DNA of 64,000 nt, taken from Cymodocea nodosa. Its lineage: Eukaryota; Streptophyta; Magnoliopsida; Alismatales; Cymodoceaceae. Below are positions 1 through 10,981 of this stretch, piece after piece; position 1 is the first letter of the stretch; the number at the start of each line of letters is the position of its first letter. The stretch is from assembly GCA_036874045.1 (NCBI GenBank), contig CM072342.1, positions 6,532,501 through 6,596,500 of the forward strand. The letters run 5' to 3'. The translations under genes and the position numbers were made by a program. The notes under the pieces were generated by a model, which was not told where the DNA came from, did no database searches, and saw only the letters and a program-made list of their open reading frames with translations.

Positions 1-1951
1 TTGGATATGGTATGGGAGTTAAAGGATACAGAATCTTTGACAAGGAGACAAGAAAAGTAATTCACAGTCGTGATGCCACTTTTGATGAGGCCACTTTGAT
101 ACAAAATGAAGAGTTGCCAATAGTCTTAGAAGAATCTAGCACTCCTGAGCAGGATTGAGTTTGACTTGTCACAATAGAATGTCCTAGAACAAATAGCTTC
201 AGATAAAGACCAGCATTTGGACTCAGATGAAAATGCAAATCAACCTGAGGAGGAATCACAAAAGAGATGTGTTGCTAGAGATAAACCTAGAAGGGTTTCT
301 CAAAGCCCGTAGAAGTATGATTTTAGCAATATGATTGCTTTTGCCTTGCAAGCTGTAAGTGAGGTGGAGGAAGCTATTGATCGCCCAACATATGATGCTG
401 CTATGAAAGATTCAGATGCTGTTCATTGGATGGAAGCTATGCAAGAGGAGCTTCAGTCCCTTCAGAAAAATCAAACATGGGATTTAGTGAAGCGCCCAAA
501 AGATAAGAATGTTGTAGATTGCAAGTGGGTGTTTAAAAGAAAAGTTGGAATACAAGGCAATCTTGGGATACAATTCAAGGCAAGATTGGTGGCAAAATGC
601 TATTCTCAATAGGAAGACATTGATTACAATGAAGTATTTGTACCAGTCATTAGACACACGTCCATCAGAGTTCTTTTGGCTATTGTTGCAATAAAGAACT
701 TAGAACTTGAACAGCTTGACGTGAAGACAGCCTTTCTACATGGTGACTTAGAAGAAGAAATATGGATGGAACAACCAATTGATTTTGCAAAGAAAGGGAG
801 ATTAGATTTGGTTTGCAAGCTTAAGAAGTCTTTGTATGAACTCAAGCAATCTCCAAGACAATGGTATAAAAGATTTGATTCTTTTATTACCAAAGTTGGT
901 TTTTTACGTAGCTTTTTTGACTCGTGTGTATATCAAACACTTAAATGATGACACACATGTATACTTACTCTTATATGTTGATGATATCTTAATTGCATCC
1001 AAAGATATCAATGTTATACAGGATTTGAAAAATACATTGAAGTTTGAATTTGTAATGAAAGACTTAGGAGCTGCAGGCAAGATCCTAGGGATAAAGATAC
1101 ATTGTGATAGAAGTGTTGGAAAGCTGTTTCTTTATTAACGCAGTTATGTGCAGAAGATCTTGAATAGATTTGGAATGACTTCTAGTAAAGCCATTGGAAC
1201 ACCCTATGACAGGAATCTTCGATTATCTTCAGCCATGATACCTCAAACACAATCAGAAATGGAATACATGCAGCGAGTTCCTTACTCCCAAGTTGTTGGG
1301 AGCTTGATGTATGCGATGGTATGTACTCGCCTAGATTTGACCTATCCTCTTAGTGTGGTAAGCAGATTTATGTCAAATCCAGGGAAGATCTATTGGCAGG
1401 CCGTAAAGAGAATTTTCAAATACTTGAAAGGAACTCTAAATGCTGGACTGATATATGATGTTAAACAGAGTTGCAGTATGACGGGATATTCAGATTCAGA
1501 TTTTGTTGGAGATGTTGATCAGAGGAGATCTTTAACAGGATATGTTTTTATAGTAGCAGGTTCAGCTATCAGTTGGAAATCTACACTTCAGTCTACAGTT
1601 TCGCTCTCCACAACCGAAGTTGAGTACATGACAATGACTGAAGCTGCAAAGGAAGGAATCTAGCTAAAAGGGTTACTTGGAGACTTTGGATTACAAGTTG
1701 ACAAAGTTGATATCTTCTGCGACAGTCTCAGTGCCATTTGTTTAGCAAATGATAATGTGTTTCATGATCGTACAAAACACATTGATGTCCAATATCACTT
1801 TCGTAGAAGTGAAGACAGAATAAAGATTTTGAAGATCAACACCAAAGACAATCCAGCTGATATGCTCACGAAAGGGGTAATTGAGAGTAAGTTCAAGCAT
1901 TGTCTTGACTTGCTCAACATATATGGATGCTGCTGACCCTTCTTGGGTCAT
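1..1951 (+). pseudogene. copia pol: integrase tail, reverse transcriptase and RNase H (broken)
   Basis: The first bases encode the copia integrase C-terminal signature (GVKGYRIFD, then KVIHSRDATFDE). RT follows from about 380: WVFKRK near 525, then FLHGDL near 730 and the catalytic LLYVDD near 967-984. RNase H covers about 1480-1910, with SDSDFVGD, RRSLTGYVF, LSTTEVEY and the terminal NPADMLTKG. Frame breaks include an early stop near 157, a stop at 610, a frameshift between about 900 and 945, stops near 1136 and 1661, and the final stop after IYGCC. Normal copia polyproteins are uninterrupted, so this is a pseudogene. The family is certain; the lineage within copia is not assigned. Confidence 0.93.
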
Positions 1952-1990
1952 TGTGATAGAGAACCTTGCTCAAGGTGGAATTAAAATTCA

Positions 1991-2005
1991 AGTCAAGGTG
2001 GAGAT
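1991..2005 (+). promoter_or_regulatory. polypurine tract of the copia element
   Basis: The purine-rich run AGTCAAGGTGGAGATT lies directly before a TGTTGAAT LTR start. This is the usual copia plus-strand priming site just outside the 3' LTR. Confidence 0.75.
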
Positions 2006-2243
2006 TGTTGAATATCTGACTTGAATTAGTGTAAAGGTATTTTGGTCATTTGATCAATTGTATTGTCTATGCTATTTAAGCATGGACCTAGGGCACTCAT
2101 TGTGCTGTTAATCCTTTTGTACTCCATTTGAAATAGAAAATCAGATCACTTTCCATCCGTGGACGTACTCAAGTTGGGGAACCACGTAAATTTAACTTTG
2201 TGTGCTTGGTTTTCATCGCTTCTTTCTTTACTCTCGCACAACA
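2006..2243 (+). repeat. 3' LTR of the copia element (about 238 bp)
   Basis: The LTR starts TGTTG right after the polypurine tract and is best closed at the inverted CAACA at 2239-2243. It contains a pyrimidine-rich end and an ACGTA-containing middle. The right end is inferred from the terminal inverted repeat only, because the 5' LTR is not in the window for comparison. A TATCAGAG motif follows immediately (see findings). Confidence 0.6.
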
Positions 2244-2740
2244 TGTGAATATCAGAGTTCTGGCATTTCCATTCTAGTTCAACAGAATTTTACTGCAATC
2301 CATTGGAGATAGATTTATTTGCCACTATCTTTCATTTTGTTTCCTCCATTAATGAAGTCAATTAAAGAGATGTCTTGATAACTTAAGTTGTCAATTTAAC
2401 TGCACAATAGAAGATAAGCCTTGTCGTTGTGCACCAAAGTAAATGGTTGAAAGTAAATTGGGGGTCCACAAGGAGTTTTGTGGAGTTGGTTGGTACTAAA
2501 TATTTTTATGTGAACTATGGAAGCTGGTTGAGGACGAAGAGTGTGAGTTTCTTGGTTTGATTATAAGAGAGTTGAAATCTTGCCTGTGATTATCTTGCAA
2601 GGAAATGAGGTGGCATAGATGCAAAAGTGCACAACCTTTTGAGTAAAAGAATAATGATCACAACTTGAAAATTTTTCATCTTGTTAATTCATTAGCACCT
2701 AATTGTAAATGGAAAAATATTTTCAAGATAGGAGGTGTTA
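2244..2740. other. intergenic/intronic DNA without recognisable gene
   Basis: No coding or RNA gene is seen. The first 20 bases contain TATCAGAG, which resembles the tRNA-iMet primer-binding site normally found after a 5' LTR. Confidence 0.4.
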
Positions 2741-4272
2741 TGTTGTATTTGGTATTTAAGATCTATTTTGTTAGAACTTTTGTATTTTGATAATGTAAAA
2801 ATCTATGTGAGGTATGATAATGTATTTCATAGGTATAGATGAAGAGTTGGAGACAGAAGAAACCATTGAATTGAAGCCATACGTTATTGTAGACTAAAAG
2901 AACAACTCGATGAGTTAAGAATAACTCAACGTGTTTTTACAAGGAAATAAATAGAGTAACTCGTTGAGTTAAGATAACTCAATGTGTCTTTACAGGTAGA
3001 AGAACTCATTATGTTAGTAGATATCACGTGTACAACTTAAAGATTTCACATAATAAAACTTGTTGAATTGGCATAACTTAATAAAACTTGTTGAATTGGC
3101 ATAACTCAACGTGACTTTACAAAGATTTGAGCAGAATAACTCATTAATTTAGCAGATCAGATATCACGTGTGCAACTTAAAGATTTCACGTGACAAAACT
3201 TGTTGAGTTAGGATAACTCAACATGACTATATAAGGACATGATTAGAACAACTCGTTATGTTAGTAAATATCATATGCAGCTAACTTCAGATATCACGTG
3301 AAAATGGAAAAATTCGTTGAGTTAAAATAACTCAATGTGTTTTTACAAAAGATATAAATAGAATAACTCGTTAAATTAACAATAGCTTAATGACTTGGAA
3401 GAAGATTGACAATTATTAGATTTGGAAGATATTCTATAGTAAATCAAACGATAACTTACTATTTGAGACTATCAAGATCAAGTACAATAGATCAATAATG
3501 TTGGAGAATAAGATCAAGTACAATAGATTAATAACGTTGGAGAAAATATGATTGTTATAGATACATGTATAAATACATTTAGAATAGTTAAATAGAAAAG
3601 TGAGAGAGCATATACATTATACAACGAAGAGTGTCAATGCATAAAGAACACATCTACTTTGAAAATAGGAAATTAGTTCGTGAAAGTACAATTGTAGAAT
3701 TCACAAAAGATCAATAAAAACTCTTTGTATGCCATAAAGTTTAATTCAAGAAGAATTGTTGGTTCGTAACTTCAACCTTAAAGTCTCAAGTAGTTGATTG
3801 TTAAGTTTCGACCTGAAAACTTTAGTTGGTTAGTTGTTGAGCTTTGACTTGAAAGTTTTGTTGTGTGAATTAAGTGTTTCGACTTAAAAGTTCAAGATGT
3901 TGGTTTTTGTTTTGACCTAAAAGTAAGTGTATGTAAGTGTTAAATACTTAGTAAAGCTCAAGTAAAATTTAGAGATAGATTAGTCGTTAGTGGTGAACCA
4001 CTTATAATTTCTTATGTTTATATCTTTTATTTTCATTGTATATGCTTTAATTATATTTATATGATTGCAAGTTAGTTATTCAATTTGTATGACTCAGAAA
4101 TAATTTTAATTTGTAGATTTCTATTTACCCCCTCCTCTAGTGATCCATACGTTCCTAATACATTTATGGATCTATTTATAGATTTAGTTATGCATCACCT
4201 ATATATTGTACTCTTAATTATGTAATAAGTGATTTTTCCTTCCTATTATTTTACTTGATATTAGAGCTTAGG
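2741..4272 (+). repeat. LTR-like relic with primer-binding-like site
   Basis: A purine-rich stretch precedes TGTTGTATTTGG near 2740. The stretch holds the palindrome array (2882-3380), a 36-bp tandem duplication (3475-3510 and 3511-3546), repeated 'cgacttaaaagtt'-like phrases (3780-3930) and a pyrimidine block ACCCCCTCCTCTAGTG near 4129. At 4254-4272 the sequence TTGATATTAGAGCTTAGGTC closely resembles the retroelement primer-binding consensus TGGTATCAGAGC and its usual downstream bases. I infer a decayed LTR and leader. The exact borders and the superfamily are not resolved. Confidence 0.4.
2882..3380. repeat. array of GTTGAGTTA / TAACTCAAC palindromes with CACGTG boxes
   Basis: About seven imperfect units carry AACTCGTTGAGTTA followed within a few bases by TAACTCAACGTG, each able to form a short hairpin. 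They are interspersed with TATCACGTG (G-box core) and TTTCACGTGA. Two copies of AAAACTTGTTGAATTGGCAT lie head to tail near 3056-3110. The same palindrome and the CACGTG core recur in the Athila-family LTRs and spacers 15-50 kb away. Confidence 0.75.
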
Positions 4273-6091
4273 TCTTTTTTTGGTCTAAGGTTTGGTACTC
4301 TTCATTCCTACTGTTGGTCACCTTTGACATTAAAAGAAGGGTAGCATCAGCTCACCTCACTAGCTCCATTGTTTTTGTTCTGCTAGTCTTCGTTGACTAT
4401 GCTTGTGTTGTCCCATTTCCTTCCTGTTATTCTACCAGAGGAAATCTGGTTGTATCAGTTGCATATTTTTTCGGGAGTCATCTTGGTGCTGAAGGTCTTT
4501 TAATGCTAACTTTGATAACCTTAAACCTTAGGGATAATGCTTAGGAATTGGAGAGCAAGTACTCTGGGTGAAGTTGTGTTATATTTTTTTGGGTAGGGCA
4601 TAACATGCAGGTCTAAGATGATGATGAACTTTCTCAAGGACAAAGACAAATTGGTTGCCTCTGTCATTTTTCTTGGATTAACTTCGAAGTTGGGGTAACC
4701 CTTTAAGTTTCTAAATAGGAGGTATAAATTTATGACCGAATTTTGTTATAAACCTGAAGAAACCATTGAGTGATTTTAATAGTAACTTTTAGCCTTTCAA
4801 TGGGTGATTCTGATAATGACTTTTGGCCTTTCCTCGTAATGTTGGGTTTTAATTGGCTTACTTTTAGTAGAAAAAACTATTAAGGTCAGGTTGAGGCAAT
4901 GCGCATTTTGATTGTTTTGAAAATTTAGTGGGAATTAGAAGGCTCTTACTTCGATCATCATTCATCAGGCATGCTTGGAGTGCCATTAGATGCATACGGT
5001 TCAATATAAAGCAGGGGTACTGTTATCTTGGTCTTGTGAATCATTGTGTGATGGGTCCCTAGTTTTGGATCAGATGATGATTCTGATGCCATGAGCAATG
5101 CACTCTCTAGGATGTTTTGTGTTATCCAGATATGTTTGTGTTTATTCCATCATCATCATCATCTTGACTAGGTTTTTTTGTTCTTCTTTATTGAATTTCA
5201 ATGAAAATTTCATTTTTCTGATTCCTATAAAAACTGGGCGTTCATTGTTTTTGATCATTTTGGGCTTGAGCGTGATACTTTCCTTCTAAATAATTGTATG
5301 ATTTCTTTTTCAAATGGTAAATGGGCTTATGATATTGGATTATAAATATGCTATGAATTTGCTAATGTTGAACAAGTTCAAGTGTCATTTGTAAAATACC
5401 ATTTAGGCTACAAGTATTTCTTGTGAGAAACGCTTCAGTTTATGCTGAAGTGAATATGCAATATTCTCACTTGCTAACGGTGAGATCAAACTATGGAGCT
5501 TTTCAGGCATTTAGTTGACTCTTCAAGGGAAATAACGCTATAGGTCCTCAGTATTTACTCTTAACATTGGTGATTGAATTTCCGTAATAGGAAGGAATCG
5601 ATTCAAAGGAATCTGTACAGCCTTCAGAATTCATTTAAAAAATCATAGACCATAAATACAAGTTAAATAAAAAAGAAGGAAATCTTCTCTGTATTGCCAC
5701 ATCTAACAGTTTCCTGAATAATTGTAATAGTGCCCATAAATATAGCCATTTTATCAGCAGAAGCAATGGTGCCAAAGTAATTGAGATTTAAGATTTATCT
5801 TTTTTTTTATTTGGCTGTCATGGTTCATTGTATAAAATTATAAAAAAAAAAAAATGCTTGATTAAGATTTTTAAGGTTTTTATTCTTCTAGCATTTTTTT
5901 AGTTTTTAACCTGGTATCCACATAAATCATTCCTCAAACATCACTACTAATGAAGTTGTTGAAGTTCCACTTGCTCAAACGTGACTGCACCTGGAATATC
6001 CAGTAGTTTGTGTAGCATTCTGTGGAAGTCTATCTTTCCTCTCAGGACAAATTATATCGCTAAACTTTACTGCTGCGATCCTTTGATGTAG
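4273..6091 (+). other. presumed intron of the PAA1-like gene
   Basis: No conserved exon is recognised. The exon expected immediately upstream, carrying the GDGIND hinge motif of P-type ATPases, is not seen here or elsewhere in the window. The stretch is moderately AT-rich and ends in an acceptor TTTGATGTAG at 6091. A poly(A)/(T) patch lies near 5800-5860. Confidence 0.4.
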
Positions 6092-6172
6092 GTGCTTGAT
6101 GCTTTGGAGTTAAGTAAACTTACTATGGGAACGGTGAAGCAAAATCTTGGTTGGGCATTTGCATATAACATT
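6092..6172 (+). CDS. PAA1: penultimate exon of PAA1/HMA6-type Cu(+)-transporting P1B-ATPase (partial gene)
   Basis: This 81-base exon has an AG acceptor at 6090-6091 and a GTAAGT donor at 6173. It encodes 27 residues from VLDALELSK to WAFAYNI. The tail of the hinge domain, LELSKLTMGTVKQN, runs into transmembrane helix 7, whose YN pair is a known Cu(I) ligand of P1B-1 ATPases. It joins in phase 0 to VGIP of the next exon, as in plant PAA1. The family is known to pump Cu(I) across the chloroplast envelope. Whether this copy is expressed cannot be judged, because earlier exons are not visible. Confidence 0.85.
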
Positions 6173-6537
6173 GTAAGTCATGCCATCCATGTTCATCATA
6201 GAATTACTTATTATCAAGATGATTTTTTCTGATCACTTTTTTCACGGGCCGATAGGTCATTTTTTGCTTTATTATTTCCAATATAATAATGTATTAACAT
6301 GGCGTCACCATGTGTTGGACCTTGACTACTACATTTGTTGTACCACAGTTTGTTTGTCATATATAAAATACTCATCATTTTTCAAGTTTAGTGTTAATAA
6401 TAATTCATCTGTGAGTCACACTCAGACCTACATCCATAGTGTAGTATAGAACACTGGTCTTTGATGAAATTTTATTTAAAATTATCATGGAATGTACATC
6501 ACATTTTCTACAATTGATCTTCCCATTCTATGCACAG
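6173..6537 (+). other. last intron of the PAA1-like gene
   Basis: The intron starts GTAAGT and ends TTCTATGCACAG with a pyrimidine-containing tract. It is 365 bases long, AT-rich, and contains nothing else recognisable. Confidence 0.8.
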
Positions 6538-6792
6538 GTCGGGATTCCTGTTGCTGCTGGATTATTGCTGCCGTTAACTGGTACAATGCTTACTCCATCA
6601 ATTGCCGGAGCACTGATGGGTCTCAGTTCAGTGGGGGTGATGGCCAATTCTTTGTTTCTGAGACTCAAGTTGGGTTCAAAGCGAAAACCAATCTACAATT
6701 TTGACATAAATAAAAAATTGGCCATCAATCCAGATGCTGTCTTGGATATTAGTAAACTGGAGAAGCCTGATGTGAAATGGAGAAGCCCCTAA
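6538..6792 (+). CDS. PAA1: last exon of PAA1/HMA6-type Cu(+)-transporting P1B-ATPase
   Basis: The exon encodes 84 residues plus stop, beginning VGIPVAAGLLLPLTGTML. It covers the end of transmembrane helix 7, the short loop TGTMLTPSIAGALMG, and helix 8 with MGLSSVGVMANS. The M-x-x-S-S arrangement is the P1B-1 copper-binding signature of helix 8. The tail after LFLRLKL is basic and then ends KPDVKWRSP. The motif LPLTGTMLTPS separates PAA1/HMA6 from its thylakoid paralogue PAA2/HMA8. No frame damage is seen. The A-domain, the DKTGT site, the ATP-binding domain and the CPC helix must lie left of the window or be missing. Confidence 0.88.
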   Translation, partial: VGIPVAAGLLLPLTGTMLTPSIAGALMGLSSVGVMANSLFLRLKLGSKRKPIYNFDINKKLAINPDAVLDISKLEKPDVKWRSP

Positions 6793-7330
6793 ATTGGGAC
6801 CATAAATCCATTTCTTTGTTACGACAGCCAGCAACAATATGCCAAAGTCATCAACTTTTCAATAGAGAGGGTTAACGTAAAAAATAGTTCAAATGGTTCT
6901 AGAGATGAGTGGCGAAAGATGTGTGGTTCTAGAGATGAGTGGCGAAAGATGTGTGCGACATATTCACTTACATGGCATCAAATGGCTTCTGTTTCATGCT
7001 CTGGTATTCGGATGGTATATGGTCTAGCTTCTCAAGCTATCCCAAGAGCATGTTTTCTGGGCTTCATAAATGGGCTATTACCTAAGTGGTGGTAATAGGT
7101 TGGTTTTCAACAACTGATTATTGGAAATTCCTCAAGAGTGTGATCATCTGATCGCAGCTTGCCATTTGCCAAACATTCTAGTCTTTCTTACTTTACATTT
7201 TGCTTTTGGTAGCCAGCCTTTATTATTTTGGTTGTGCATTGTTCAAGCCCAACTGTGTGCATTTATTAGATTTTATTACATTTTGTTTGCAATTTTATTC
7301 TTGACGTGGAATCTGTAATCTGTGGTAATG
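6793..7330 (+). other. 3' UTR and flank of the PAA1-like gene
   Basis: Noncoding sequence after the stop. It contains an exact 30-bp tandem duplication (6895-6954) and T-rich stretches near 7260-7360 compatible with polyadenylation signals. No precise cleavage site is assigned. Confidence 0.5.
6895..6954. repeat. exact 30-bp tandem duplication
   Basis: GGTTCTAGAGATGAGTGGCG and the next ten bases occur twice in direct succession (6895-6924, 6925-6954) without a mismatch, so the duplication is recent compared with its surroundings. Confidence 0.95.
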
Positions 7331-8012
7331 AACACAATTTCAATTTTTTGTAGTTAGGACAACCTCTGTAATATATATATATATATTTTAAACTTCAGTT
7401 CTACATCCAACTTCCCTTGTGGAGGTTTCATGTCCTGTATAAAGATGGACTAGCATTAGGTAGAGTATTAGTTGAAAAAACTTATCAAATTTAGGAACAT
7501 AAATCTTTAATAAAATTTGTTGAGACAATCTTTTAGTGAAAGAAGAATTTTCAAATATTAATAAACAGGTGTGGCTAAAGCAGTTAGTTTAAAACACTAG
7601 AAGTAGGTTAATGGTGTGAAATAAGGAAATAGAAAATTAGAAAATATAAGAAATAAAAAGCAAATAGAGGAAAAAAGTTAAAATAAAATTTGATGTTTGT
7701 GTTATTATCGAAAAGTTATAAAAATTGTGTAGTTTAATTTTTTGATAAATAACTTAAACTATAATATTAATATTATTGGTTTTATAATAAATTATGAATT
7801 ATTAATAAATAAATAAATTATAATATATATTTAAAATTAAAATAATTATTTAAATAAAATAATAAATACAATAAGTCTAGTTTAATATATAATAATAATA
7901 AATAATAAATATAATGAGTCTAGTTTAAAATATTAATTAATTTGTAATAATAATTTCTCGTAATTCAGCAGACTTTTAGATTTCAGGAGGTTTTTATATA
8001 TAACGGTTATGT

Positions 8013-8013
8013 A

Positions 8014-8041
<28 letters not shown>
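8013..8041. repeat. (TA)n microsatellite
   Basis: Uninterrupted TA dinucleotides for about 29 bases. Confidence 0.95.
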
Positions 8042-8046
<5 letters not shown>

Positions 8047-8389
8047 TACTATTCTAAGTAGTAACTAAGTTTTATAATCTCAAAAAAAAAAAAAGGTTAG
8101 TTGGAATGCCCAGAAAAAAAGTTTTATAATACCAAAAAAATAAATGCAAATATAAAAGGAAATTAAAATATTTTAAATGTAAAATTTAATATTTAAAACT
8201 AAGACTGAAATGAAAAACTTTAGATATGAAATATATAATATAAATTAAAAAATAAAAAGATTAAAATAATTTAAATCCTAAATCTAAAACAAAAAATTAC
8301 AAAGTGATACACTTCAGATATGGAAACATGGATATTTAAAGTGAAGTAAATGGAATTAAAAAAATACAAGAAGAATTAAAATGCTTTAA

Positions 8390-9165
8390 ATTTAATTATT
8401 ATTATTTATTATTTACCATATCATTATTAGCAATATTATCTATTTTTAATATCTATTACTATTATAATACTATATGTATTAATATATATATTAATGTTAT
8501 TTACGTTTCGGTCGGATGCAAGGTCATGTTTAATCGGACAGAACGTACGATTTCAGTGAACTTACTTATAATTAATTTATTATTATTATTTACCATATCA
8601 TTATTAACAATATTATTTATTTTAATATTTATATCTATATTATTAATATTGTAATACATGTATTAATATAAATCTATAATTATATATATATATATATATA
8701 TATTATATTAATGTTATTTACGTTTGATCAGATTAAACGTAACCTTACGTTCGATTCGACTGAACGTAAATAACATTAATATATATAATGTTATTTATGT
8801 TCGCTCGTACCGAACGTAATGTTTGGTCGGACCGAACGTAACCATCGAACTTATTTATAATTAATTAATATTATTATTTACCATATCATTACTAACAATA
8901 TTATTTGTTTTAATATCTAGTATTTATTTTAATATAATATCTATTTTAATATTATTATACAATATTATCTGTTTTTGATATCAATATTAATATCTATATT
9001 ATTAATATTATAATACATGTATTAATATATATATATATTAATGTTATTTACGTTTGCTTGAACCAAATGTAAGTTCGGTTCCACTAAACTTATTTATAAT
9101 TAATTATTATTATTAGTATTATTTACCATATCATTAGTAACAATATTATCTATTATTATCTGTTA
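8390..9165. repeat. four diverged copies of an AT-rich repeat separated by ACGTTCGGTC palindromes
   Basis: The phrase ATTATTTACCATATCATTA, then AACAATATTAT and TTTTAATATCTAT, recurs near 8400, 8583, 8875 and 9118. Between the copies lie GTTATTTACGTTTG-type segments with inverted arms such as TTTGGTCGGACCGAACGTAA near 8821-8840. The spacing is irregular, about 180, 290 and 245 bases. It is either a decayed tandem array or repeated insertion of a small hairpin element. Confidence 0.65.
8680..8703. repeat. (TA)n microsatellite
   Basis: Uninterrupted TA dinucleotides for about 24 bases inside the 8.4-9.2 kb repeat region. Confidence 0.95.
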
Positions 9166-9299
9166 CCTACAACAGCCTGGCTGTTTGACATTCATATTTG
9201 GAATTGAAATAATCATTTGAATAGAAATAATTCAAATACAATTTCATACGTCTAAATATTTATAATGCATCAAAACAATTCCTTAATTAAGAAATTACA

Positions 9300-10690
9300 T
9301 AATATTGTCCATAGTTTAATTATGATGATCACGTCCTATAGATTAATACATAGTTTCATGTATTTAATCTACCATTACTTTCTTCTTGAGTGTTGCTAAT
9401 AACATGTATTTGCTCATCATGTTCAAAATTTAATTTCATTATCACCTTCAACCAATTTTACTTAATCTTCAAAATCTTCAGGTATATCTATTTCATCAAC
9501 TTGACAAATGAAATTTTGAAATAAAAAATAAGTTTGAATAACCTTAACTTGTGTTTTATAAAGAAATTGTCTTATAAAATTGTAAAATTATATTTTACTA
9601 CTTCAAATATACGTTTAATAATTGTTTATAATTGAAATTTTCAATAGCAATATTTAAAAGTTGATCAACAACTCATTTAAGTGATATTGATTATCTCAAA
9701 ATGAAATAATGAATTTTGATTTATTTAAATAACCAACATCAACCAAATAAGATTTTCCTACGTACAAAATTTATGGCAAAATAATCAAAAATCAATCGTA
9801 TGTAGCATAGTAGCATGGTTATCACGTAGGAGTGGTCTTCATATTCATAAGTATCATACTTGGTGAAACTCAAAGATTATTTGGTCGAATTAAAGCATCT
9901 TGGAGTATTTTAGCATCATATGGCAATTCTTTCATCTATTAATATTGTAAATAAATTTTATATCAAAATTACAAGTTGTCATAATATTTTATGATAATTC
10001 TTCTTTCTTATTTTTAAATCTTGCATTTTTTTTCTCTAATACATAATAATTGTTACTTTTACATGTGTGCTATCAATAGTTTTAATACAATCTTATAAAT
10101 ATCATAGTAAAAAAATGAAATAGAATAAAATTTGTAATTAATAATACATTTATAATATAATAAAAAGAACACCTTTACTTTCAAATATGCAAAAATAGTA
10201 GATAAATCCTATTTAGAGTTGATGTTGAAGGTTTTGTTACAAGTATATTACTCAATTTTAGTATAACATTTAGTATTTTATTGAAATAAGTATTGATAGT
10301 CCAAGTAAAATGATGAAAACACTCCTACGTTATTCTATATATTTAATTTTGTTCAAATATTATAAGTTTATCTTCTACTGTTATATATCTACCTTTTGAT
10401 ATAATTCCTTTAACCTTTAATAATGTGAACAATTTAAAAAAAAAAACATCTTCATTCATTCAATATATTTTTTTATAATTATAAATTTGTTTGAATAATG
10501 AGAGATCTAATTTGTTCACACCTTCTTTACTATAAATTCTTTCAATATTTTTTAAAGTAGCATTTTAATATGTCATTAGTCCAACAAGCAAAGTACTCAC
10601 TATCATGAGAACGAGATTTTCTTGCATTTTAGCTTCCTCCTCATCTTCTAACAGCATCTTCAAAAATTTCAAATTGGAGGATGAAGACAT
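9300..10690 (-). pseudogene. HARBI1-like transposase relic (PIF/Harbinger DDE nuclease)
   Basis: A minus-strand start at 10690 gives MSSSSNLKFLKMLLEDEEE. The sequence then degrades through many stops and frameshifts. At about 10093-10052 DCIKTIDSTHVKVT matches the first-aspartate block of HARBI1-type nucleases (DCIGAIDGTHV). At about 9749-9724 YLVDVGYLN matches the second-aspartate block (YYLVDAGY). The spacing and order fit the family. The final E block and the C-terminus dissolve into AT-rich sequence with a weak acidic tail. No functional protein is possible. Confidence 0.75.
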
Positions 10691-10981
10691 TCTTCTAATT
10701 AGTAATCCTTATGTAATTGACATCAATAATGGCAAATGAGTAATATGCACTTTCAACTCTCACAAAAACCAAATTTCAAAGTAAACACATAAATGGTATA
10801 AGGATGACATTATAACAAACACATTCATCATTGCTAACAACTAATATTTTGATGACGTAGTCTCAAGGAAAAAGAATATAACATCATTTCCATTAAAAGG
10901 TTCATAACATTCTTGAAAACACATTTATCATAACATTCATAAAGTTCATAACGTTTATCAAACAAATGTCAATGATGTAAT

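Larger units (their letters stand above)
1..2243 (+). mobile_element. Ty1/copia retrotransposon, 3' portion, dead
   Basis: The end of a copia pol gene enters from the left edge. The order integrase tail, reverse transcriptase, RNase H, polypurine tract and 3' LTR is the normal copia order. The reading frame is broken by several stops and at least one frameshift, so the copy cannot be autonomous. The 5' LTR, gag, protease and most of integrase lie outside the window. If the PAA1-like gene downstream is whole, this copy would lie in one of its introns. Confidence 0.93.
7331..9175. other. very AT-rich noncoding region with microsatellites and diverged repeats
   Basis: No coding potential is seen. 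(TA)n tracts lie at about 7371-7387, 8013-8041 and 8680-8703. From about 8390 four diverged copies of a repeat follow (separate entry). Confidence 0.7.

Noticed and set aside
2882..3380. CRISPR-like or satellite array
   Set aside because: Units vary in length and sequence, spacers are not unique constant-length pieces, and the context is a plant genome.
4314..4544. 76-codon plus-strand ORF in the presumed PAA1 intron
   Set aside because: Hydrophobic, no recognised domain, no homology pattern.
4621..4668. MNFLKDKDKLVASV resembling the segment before the GDGIND motif of PAA1
   Set aside because: The GDGIND motif does not follow, no convincing splice sites frame it, and the similarity is short enough to be chance.
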